A DNA stretch of 33,923 nucleotides, taken from assembly GCA_030837785.1 (NCBI GenBank), contig JAUQYA010000131.1, forward strand, positions 1 to 33,923, read 5' to 3'. Positions 14,642 through 22,000 of this stretch are shown here, in pieces. The translations under genes and the position numbers were made by a program. Source of the DNA: Albidovulum sp. GTDB taxonomy: Bacteria; Pseudomonadota; Alphaproteobacteria; Rhodobacterales; Rhodobacteraceae. Every line of letters begins with the position of its first letter. Within the stretch, counting starts at the first letter, position 1. The notes beneath the pieces are model-generated. The model had not been told where the DNA came from, did no database searches, and saw nothing but the letters and a program-made list of their open reading frames with translations.

Positions 14642-15244
14642 TCAGCGCGCTCTCTTGGGTGCTTTGGGTTTGGCGGGCCGCGGGGCCGATTTCTTCGCGA
14701 GCTGATCAAAGCGTTCGACGATCCTGTCGATCCGGGCATCTTCGGGATCGAAGGGTCTGCCTGACCAGCGAACCATGTCGTCGTGCTGCTCGTGTTCCGG
14801 ATCGGCGAGGGCTTTGAGGAACTCCTCGTAACCGGGGGCACCGCCGACATCCTCGGGCGGGCAGGCCCCGCTGGCCTTCAGAAGCCGTGGATAGTTCACG
14901 CCCGGGGTGGCCTCGCTGACCCGCTCGATCCGGATGCTGTGGTCCCAGTCGTCGCCGAAGTCGTAGACATACTGGATCGTCCTGGCGCCGGTATCCTCGA
15001 TCACCTTTTGCAGCGTTGCCTTCTTCGCGGGGATGGGGCCGTCATGGAACCCGTCCGGGTCGGGCACGCCCCACCCTGCACCACCGGCGCGGAACTCGTA
15101 GAGATGGGTGTCCGTCCAGCCCATCGCGGCCTGGACCACCTCATGCAGCCGGTCGAGCCTGATCTTCAGCGGCACCTCGATCTGGCGCATCGGCTGCGGA
15201 TCGACATCGTTCAGGATGATCCTGAGACGGGCGATCAGGGTCAT
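14642..15244 (-). CDS. Plasmid pRiA4b ORF-3 family protein (IS66 passenger)
   Basis: A 200-residue protein of the pRiA4b ORF-3 family. Typical blocks are present: MRQIEVPLKIRLDRLHEVVQ near residue 20, AAMGWTDTHLYEF near 40, YVYDFGDDWDHSIRIER near 95, and PPEDVGGAPGYEEFLKAL near 130. The tail is Lys/Pro/Arg-rich (KKSAPRPAKPKAPKRAR). The function of the family is unknown. Its ATG at 15244 overlaps the tnpC stop as ATGA, so it is translationally coupled to the transposase; IS66-linked copies of this family are known. The gene is intact and could be expressed even though the transposase is truncated, if a promoter exists upstream. Confidence 0.85.
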   Translation of the reverse strand: MTLIARLRIILNDVDPQPMRQIEVPLKIRLDRLHEVVQAAMGWTDTHLYEFRAGGAGWGVPDPDGFHDGPIPAKKATLQKVIEDTGARTIQYVYDFGDDWDHSIRIERVSEATPGVNYPRLLKASGACPPEDVGGAPGYEEFLKALADPEHEQHDDMVRWSGRPFDPEDARIDRIVERFDQLAKKSAPRPAKPKAPKRAR

Positions 15245-16206
15245 GCGGCAATCCTTTGTGCGGTTCGTGGCCAATTCCACGGCAGCAGCTCCGGCAGGCG
15301 CGACAGCGGCATGTCTGGCAGTCGGGCGAGGACATCGGCCAGCCAGGCCTGAGGGTCGACGTCGTTCATCTTGGCGGTGACGATCAGGGAATACATGAAG
15401 GCGGCACGTTCGCCACCGCGGGGCGATCCGGCGAAGAGCCAGGCTTTGCGGCCGAGGGCGATGCCGCGCAGGGCACGTTCGGCGGCGTTGTTCGTCAGGC
15501 AGATGCGGCCATCTTCGAGGAAGCGGGTGAAGGCGTCCCGGCGGCCGTCTTCGTCGAACATGTAGTTGATCGCCTTGGCGACGGGGTTGTGCCTCGACAT
15601 CCGGGCGCGTTCGGCCCGCATCCAGTCGTGCAGTTCCTGGACCATCGGGCGCACGAGGGGCTGACGGGCGTCCTGGCGGACCTCGGCGCTCAGGCCGTTC
15701 GCCATTGTCCTCGGACCAATGGCGGCCGATGGCTCACTCTCGCGCTCGGCTTCGAAGATGAGGTCCATGCGTTTGATCGCGTCCAGCGCGACGGGCGAGA
15801 TCTCTTCGGCGATCTTTTTGCCCTTGCGGGCCGTGGCCTTGATATCCGCCAATTCGAAGAACTTGCGCCGGGCATGCGACCAGCAGAGCGCCCTGCGGAT
15901 GGGCGCAGGTTTGTGGGCGGCGTCATAAACGCCGTTGTAGCCGCCATAGGCATCGGCCTGAAGGACGCCGGTCCAACCCGCCAGATGCCGGGTTGGATGC
16001 TCCATCCTGCGGTCGGTCGAGAAGTAGTAGAGGGCGGCGGGTGGCGCTCCGCCTGCAAAGGGCCGGTCGTCGCGCAGGCAGGTCCAGAGCCGGGCAGTCC
16101 GCGTGCCGCCCTTCGCCATCAGCGGCACGGTCGTGTCATCGGCATGCAGTCGTTCGGCCCCGAGGACATGGGCGCGGATCAGATCGTGGAGGGGCTGCAA
16201 CGCCAC
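15241..16206 (-). pseudogene. tnpC: IS66 transposase TnpC, C-terminal 321 codons
   Basis: The catalytic half of an IS66 TnpC: ALQPLHDLIRAHVLGAERLH then ADDTTVP with the first acidic residue, LQADAYGGYNGVY with the second, and TNNAAERALRGIALGRKAWL with the catalytic Glu. It ends in LPELLPWNWPRTAQRIAA. Intact TnpC is about 520-550 residues; the zinc-binding and helical N-terminal half is missing. The frame stays open upstream through an IS481 tail and then antisense to IS630 up to 16371, giving a chimeric 376-codon ORF. That larger ORF should not be annotated as a full transposase. Confidence 0.85.
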
Positions 16207-16299
16207 GGTGTTCAGTCCCGGCATCTGGTGGATCGGGTTTAGGATGAATCTGTCAGGTTCTGATGTCCAGATCTTGCAGATGTATTCGTAGGGCGTGAG
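16207..16299 (-). pseudogene. IS481-family transposase C-terminal tail
   Basis: Thirty-one codons on the minus strand read LTPYEYICKIWTSEPDRF then ILNPIHQMPGLNT. This is the highly conserved end of alphaproteobacterial IS481 transposases, normally followed by a stop. Here the stop is absent and the frame passes directly into IS66 tnpC at VALQPL. The rest of the IS481 element is missing on both sides. Confidence 0.75.
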
Positions 16300-16300
16300 G

Positions 16301-16981
16301 TGAGCGTGCGATGGCGCGGCTTGATGCGGGCGAGACGGTGTGCGCGGTGGCGGAAGCCCTGAGCGTGGCACCGTCGAGCGTGGTGAAGTGGTCGGAGCGG
16401 CGGCGGGAGACGGGCAGTGTCGCGCCGGGCAAGATCGGCGGGCATGTGTTGCCGAAGATCAGGGGGGCCGAGGCCGACTGGCTGCGCGCCCGGATGGCGG
16501 AGGGGGCCTTCACTCTGCGCGGTCTGGTATCCGAACTGGCCGAGCGCGGATTGAAAGTCGACTACCGCACGATGTGGGCCTTCGCCCATGCCGAGGGGCT
16601 CAGCTTCAAAAAAACCGCGCGCGCCAGTGAGCAGGAACGGCCCGACATTGCCCGCAAGCGTGCGCGCTGGAAGGCGCGTCAGGGCAGCATCGACCCGAAA
16701 CGCCTTGTCTTCATTGACGAGACCTGGGCCAAGACCAACATGCCCCCCTGCACAAGGCCCCCGCCATCCGCCAGGCGATCCGCGCGGCAGGCGCCAAGCT
16801 GTTCGACCTGCCCGCCTACTCGCCCGACCTGAACCCGATCGAACAGGTCATCGCCAAGCTCAAGCACCTCCTGCGAAAAGCTGCCGAACGCACCAAGGAG
16901 GCCGTCTGGCGCAGAATCAGCTCACTCCTCGACCAGTTCACCCCGAAGGAATGCGAAAACTACATCCGAAACGCAGGATAA
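16301..16981 (+). pseudogene. IS630 transposase, 5'-truncated, internal deletion with frameshift
   Basis: The start codon region is lost; the frame begins ERAMARLDAGETVCAVAEAL, a helix-turn-helix region lacking roughly ten upstream residues. It continues through LSFKKTARASEQERPDIARK to FIDETWAKTNM at about 16740, which holds the first catalytic Asp. It then jumps in another frame to HKAPAIRQAIRAAGAKLFDL, PAYSPDLNPIEQ with the catalytic Glu, and ends FTPKECENYIRNAG at TAA 16979-16981. The missing block of about 85 residues contains the second catalytic Asp of the DDE triad. The protein is therefore inactive. Confidence 0.8.
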
Positions 16982-17006
16982 GGTTCCGTCTAAAGTCATC
17001 CCGCTC
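16301..17006 (+). mobile_element. IS630-family element, truncated left end and internally deleted
   Basis: About 0.7 kb of an IS630-type element whose usual size is about 1.1 kb. The right end, read inward on the minus strand, is GAGCGGGATGACTTTAGAC, typical of IS630 terminal repeats, and abuts a TA at 17007-17008 inside CTAG, the preferred IS630 target. The left terminal repeat is missing, replaced at about 16300 by the IS481 tail. The right flank is the last codon of pbpC. Confidence 0.75.
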
Positions 17007-19039
17007 TAGGGACGCAGCCTCACATCGGCGGTGGCGCTGCGTCCCGTTGCGTCGATGACCGAGAGCGTCAGGTAGCCTGGACCGGGCGCGGGCAGCGCCG
17101 CCTCGCGGCTGCGGTCGGCCAGAACCACGGGGGCGCCATTCGCAAGCCAGGTGAAGGGCGGCGTGCCGCCGCGCACCTTGAGCGAGAGCGAAGCCCCGGG
17201 CTCCACCTCCGCACCGTCGGGCGGGAAGGCGATTTCGGGCCCCGCGGCCGGTGCGGCAAGCGTCCGGCCCCGCGGGCGGAAGTGTTGCAAGGGCTGCGGC
17301 AGCCGCGCGTTCGGCAGGATCAGCGTCGCCGGCGGCGGCGGCGGCAGGGCAACCGGTTCGGGGCCGATCCGGGCGAAGGCGTCGAAGAGCACGGGGGCGG
17401 CCAGCTCGCCCCCGAAGGCGCCGGGCAGCGAGGCGCCGTCGGGCCTTCCCATCCAGACGCCGGCGACATGGGCGCCGTCGAAGCCCACCGCCCAGGCGTC
17501 GCGGTGGCCGTAGCTGGTGCCGGTCTTGTAGGCGATCCGATGCGCGGGGGCGTTGGCGGGCGGCGGCAGCCCGGCGAGGATGTCGGCGACGAGCCAGGCG
17601 GCCTCGGGCGAGAAGAGCGGTGCGGCGGTGGGCTCTGGCGCTCCCGGTGTCGTGGTGAGACGGACCGGCCTTCCGAGGCGGGCCAGCGCCGCATAGGCCG
17701 CGATGAGGTCTTCGAGTGTCAGGCCGAGGCCGCCGAGGGCGACGGCGAGGCCCGGCTCGCCTCCGGGCAGGACAGGCCCTGCCCCGGCCTTGCGCAGTGT
17801 CGAGAGAAGCCGCGCCGGACCGAGTGCCTCGGTCAGGCTGACGACCGGGATGTTGAGCGACAGTTGCAGCGCCTCGCGCGCGGTGACCGTGCCGCGGAAG
17901 CTGCGGTCGAAGTTCTGCGGCGCATAGCTGCCGAAGGCCACCGGCCGGTCCTCGATCAGCGTCTCGGGGTGGGCGAGCCCCTCGTCGAAGGCCAGCGCGT
18001 AGACGAAGGGTTTCAGCGTCGAGCCCGGCGAGCGCAGCGCGCGGGTCATGTCGATGAAGCCGGCGCGCGCCGCGTCGGTCCAGTCCGGCGAGCCGACCGA
18101 GGCGAGGATTTCACCCGTCCTGTGGTCCGCCACGAGCACGGCGATCGAGGCCCGGGCGGGCGAGCCGCGCGCAGCACGGGCGGCCAGCGCCTCGAGGCTT
18201 TTCTGCAGCGCGGGGTCGATCGTGGTGGCGATGCGGCGCGCTGCGGGGTCTTCGCGGCGCAGGCGCTCGGCGAGATGGGGGGCGAGCGCGGGGAAGGGGC
18301 GGCGCGTCGTCGGCACGGGCTCGGTCAGCGCGGCGCGGGCGCGGTCGGCATCAACCGCCCCCTCGGCCGCAAGCCGGGCGAGGACGCGGGCGCGGGCCTC
18401 CGCCGCCCGTTCCGGCGCGCGGTCCGGCCGGCGCGCCTCGGGTGCCTGCGGCAAGGCCACGAGCAGCGCGCTTTCGGCGGGCGTGAGGCGGCGCGGTTCC
18501 TTGCCGAAATACGCCAGCGTCGCCGCGCGGATGCCCTCGAGGTTGCCGCCGTAGGGGGCGAGCCGCAGGTAGAGGCCGAGGATCTGGTCCTTCGTCAGCC
18601 GCCGTTCCAGCGCCAGCGCCACGCGGATCTGGCGGAGCTTGCCGGCCAGCCGCCCGGTGCCGCTGCCTTCGAGCAGCCGCGCGACCTGCATGGTCAGCGT
18701 CGAGCCGCCCGAGACGATCCGGCCTTGCGCCACGGCCTGCCCGGCGGCACGCAGGAGCGCGAGCGCATCGACCCCGCCGTGGCGGTAGAACCGCCGGTCC
18801 TCGTAGGCGACGAGCATGGCGAGGAAGTCCGGATCGACCGCGCCGGGCACCAGCCGCCAGCGGTCATCGCTGACGGTAAAGGCGCGCAGCAGCGTGCCGT
18901 CGCGCGCCGTCACCTCCACCCCGGTCTCCATCGTCAAGGGCGGCAGCACCGCCCGGTCGATCCAGAGATCGGCCGCGTCGCGCGCGAGGCCGGCCGCGAA
19001 GAACCCCGCCGCGAGCGCGAAGGGCAGGAGCGGTCTCAC
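17006..19039 (-). CDS. pbpC: Penicillin-binding protein 1C (bifunctional peptidoglycan synthase)
   Basis: A 677-residue class A penicillin-binding protein polymerising and cross-linking peptidoglycan in the periplasm. It has an N-terminal hydrophobic anchor (2-20). The GT51 glycosyltransferase holds the catalytic E80 in YEDRRFYRHGG and GGSTLTMQ at 111-118. The transpeptidase has S340-TLK-K343, SLN at 394-396 and KTGTS at 505-509. A C-terminal immunoglobulin-like BiPBP_C domain spans about 595-677. The GTG start overlaps the TGA of the upstream alpha-2-macroglobulin gene as GTGA, so the two are coupled, as in the yfhM-pbpC pair of E. coli. The stop codon TAG lies on the IS630 junction and takes its last base from the element; the reading frame is not shortened. 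Confidence 0.95.
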   Translation of the reverse strand: MRPLLPFALAAGFFAAGLARDAADLWIDRAVLPPLTMETGVEVTARDGTLLRAFTVSDDRWRLVPGAVDPDFLAMLVAYEDRRFYRHGGVDALALLRAAGQAVAQGRIVSGGSTLTMQVARLLEGSGTGRLAGKLRQIRVALALERRLTKDQILGLYLRLAPYGGNLEGIRAATLAYFGKEPRRLTPAESALLVALPQAPEARRPDRAPERAAEARARVLARLAAEGAVDADRARAALTEPVPTTRRPFPALAPHLAERLRREDPAARRIATTIDPALQKSLEALAARAARGSPARASIAVLVADHRTGEILASVGSPDWTDAARAGFIDMTRALRSPGSTLKPFVYALAFDEGLAHPETLIEDRPVAFGSYAPQNFDRSFRGTVTAREALQLSLNIPVVSLTEALGPARLLSTLRKAGAGPVLPGGEPGLAVALGGLGLTLEDLIAAYAALARLGRPVRLTTTPGAPEPTAAPLFSPEAAWLVADILAGLPPPANAPAHRIAYKTGTSYGHRDAWAVGFDGAHVAGVWMGRPDGASLPGAFGGELAAPVLFDAFARIGPEPVALPPPPPATLILPNARLPQPLQHFRPRGRTLAAPAAGPEIAFPPDGAEVEPGASLSLKVRGGTPPFTWLANGAPVVLADRSREAALPAPGPGYLTLSVIDATGRSATADVRLRP

Positions 19040-22000
19040 TCCGTCACCGTGATCCTGCCCGCTGCCGTCCGCGCCCGGTAGTCGGGGCGATACATGTCCT
19101 CGACGCTGGCGGCGGGCTGGCGGAACTGCCCCGGCGAGATTGCGCGAACGATGTAGGCCAGCCGGAACGGCTCCGGCGAGGTCCAGTCCACCGCGGCGAC
19201 GAAGCGGTCCTGGCGGAACTCGGCGGTGCGGGTCTCGGCCGTCTCCAGCCAGTCGAGCGCGGCGATGTCACCCGAGCGCAGGAGCGCGGGGTTGTCGATC
19301 TCGAACCCCGCGGGCAGCGGGTCGTTGACGATCAGCCGCGCCTCGCCGCCCGCCGTCGGCGTCACCTCGATCACCGCGACAAGGCGGGTGCCCTGTTTCA
19401 CCGCGGCGATCTCGGCGGGCTCGCCCTCGGGCGTGTAGTAGCTGCGCGTGATGGCATAACCCTTGCCGCCGGCGGGCTCCGGCTCGGTCGGCACGCCGAA
19501 GGTGGTCAGCGTCAGCGTCGCCTCGCGTCCGGTGCCGTTGGTGACGACCTGGGGCTCCCGCGCCTCGGCGTCGAGGACGCGGACGAGCGGGCCGGTGACG
19601 GGGGCGCCGTTGACGGTGAAGCCCTCGGTCCCCGGTCGGTCGATCAGCGCGTGGGTGGCGAGCAGCGCCCAGGCCGCCTCCTGCGTCGACAGCCGCTGGC
19701 CGGCCATCGCCGAGGCCGCCGAATTGCCGAGCGTGCCGGCGTCGATCGCTGCCGACCCCGCCTCGGCCGCCAGCGCGAGAAGGGCGGTCGCGTCGCGCAG
19801 GTTGGTGCCGTAGTCGGCGCGCCAGACATGCGCCTCCGTCGCTCCCTGCCGGGCGAGGAGCCGCGCGGCCGCGGCGAACATCGCATCCGCCCGCCGCTGG
19901 TCGCCATAGGCGGCCAGCGCGGCGCCAAGCTGGGCCGCCGCGATCGGCGTGTCGAAGGCTTCGGCCTTCACGTCGGCATAGTAGCGCAGGTCGCCGATGG
20001 CGGCGGCGCCCTCGCGCGCCAGCACCATCAGCGCATAGGCATAGGGCCCGCCACCCGCATCGAAGTCCGGCGCGTAGTTGACCTGGTTCCTGAGGTTGTC
20101 GAGCGCGTTGCGGAAGGCGGTGTCGGGCACCGCGTGGCCCTGCGCCTTTGCCCGGCTGAGGAAATCGGTCACATAGGCGTCGAGCCAGAGGTCGCCCGCA
20201 TCGGGATACCAGAGGCCGAAGGCACCGTTCGGCGACTGGTTGAGGAGGATCTCGGCGATCGTCTCCTCCACCCGCTTCTTCACGTCGCTGCCGCCCGCGG
20301 CCCCCATCGCCGTCGCCACCTGATCGAAGTAGAGCAGCGGCAACGCTTTCGAGGCGAGCTGTTCGGTGCAGCCGTAGGGATAGGCGTCGAGGCTCGCGAG
20401 AAGGCCGGGCGCATCGAAGCGGGCGAGCGGGCCGGCGGCGAGCGTCGCGCGCCCCGAGCCCGGCAGGAGCCCGGCGAAGGCGTTCTCGTCGAGCGTGAAG
20501 CTCGCGCCGGCGGCAAGGTCGAACCGGCTCTGCCGGGCGATCTCGGGATCGTTGGCCTGGACCGGAATCGTCAGCGTCTTGAGAAGCTGCCTGCCGTCCG
20601 GCGTCGTCAGCGCGACGCGGACCGTTGCCGTGCCCTCGGCCTCGGGCGCGGTCAGCGCCACGCTTACCTCGGCCTTGCCCTTCTCGGCAATATCGAGGCC
20701 CGAGGGCGCGGCGCCGACGCTCACCCCTTCGCCCGCGACATCGAGGCCCATGCGGCCCGAAGGCCCGGTGGCATGGACGATCTCCAGCAGCACCCGTGAG
20801 GTGTCGCCGGGGGCGAGGAAGCGCGGCACCGAGGCGGTGACGACCACGGGATCGCGGACCAGCACGTCCGCCTCTGCCTGCCCCACGGCGGCCTTCGACC
20901 AGGCGACGGCCATCAGCCGCACAGTGCCGTTGAAGGCCGGCAGCGGGATGTCGATCCGGGCGGTGCCGTCGGGACCGATGGTCAGAGGGCCGGAAAACCA
21001 GGCCATCAGCTCCTCGGTCGGCGGCGGCGCCTGCATCTTCAGCCCGCCCGCGGCGTCGCCGCCTGAGCGCACCGTGCCCGGTGCGCCGGTCCGCCCGTCG
21101 ATCAGCCTTCCGTAAAGGTCGCGGATGCCGACGCCGAGCCTGCGCTGGCCGAAGTAATGGTCCTCGGGGTCGGGCGACTTGAAGCCGGTCAGGTTCAGGA
21201 TGCCCAGGTCCACGGCGGCGACGGTGGCGAAGACCTGATCACCCACACCCGCGCCCTCCACCTTCAGCGCCACCGGCAAGGCTCCGCGCGGCGCGGCTTC
21301 GGCGGGTGCATCGAAGGCCACGGTCAATTTCCGGCCGCCGGGATCGACGGCGGCATAGGAGAGCCCGAGCGCCCGCGTCGGCGCCCGCCCGGCCTCGGCC
21401 ATCAGCGGCCGGATCACCGAGGCGGTGACATAGGCCCCCGCGCCCCAGTCGTCCGTCACCGGCAGGTCGATCACGTTCTCGCCCGCCGCGACCGGCACCG
21501 CCTTCATGTCGATCAGCCGGTTCGACAGCACGGTGACCAGCGCCACGCCGTCCGTCCGCGGTTCGATCCTGACCTTTGCGGTGTCGCCGGGGCGATAGGC
21601 GTCACGGTCAAGCGCGACCGTCAGCGTATCGGGCGTCTCGGAAGCGTCGGCGGGCACATACCAGCCGGCGTAGAATGCCATCGATGTCGCGGTATAGGCG
21701 CCCTCGGTCGCCTCCACGACGATCTCGTGGTTGCCCCAGTCCACCGGGGCCTGGATGGTGACCGGCCCCTCCGGCGTCAGGGTCACGTCGCCTTCGGCGA
21801 CGCGAGACCGCGTCGTCGTCACCTCCCAGTTCCACTGGCCGTAGAGCGAATACCACTGGTAGTTGGTGTCGATCCGGTTGACCGTCCAGTGCACCCGCCG
21901 CGCCGCCGGCTTTTCGTCCGGGCCGACCGCGACAAGCGCGAAGGCGGCTTCTGCCCCCTGCGGGACGGTGCCGTCGGCGAAGGCAGGCCTGATGCCGATG

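Larger units (their letters stand above)
14605..16206 (-). mobile_element. IS66-family element, 3' part only, with passenger gene
   Basis: The outer end at 14605 begins GTAAGCATCCGGGGTAGG, a typical IS66 terminal inverted repeat. Inside it lie a pRiA4b ORF-3 gene and the last 321 codons of tnpC. The other end of the element, the N-terminal half of tnpC, and the tnpA and tnpB genes are missing; at about 16206 the sequence switches to the tail of an IS481 transposase. The element cannot move by itself. Confidence 0.8.

Noticed and set aside
16240..16260. TAGGATGAATCTGTCAGGTTC taken as the left terminal repeat of IS630
   Set aside because: It only partly matches the right end, and its complement encodes the conserved IS481 ending (SEPDRFILNP), so the bases belong to IS481 coding sequence.
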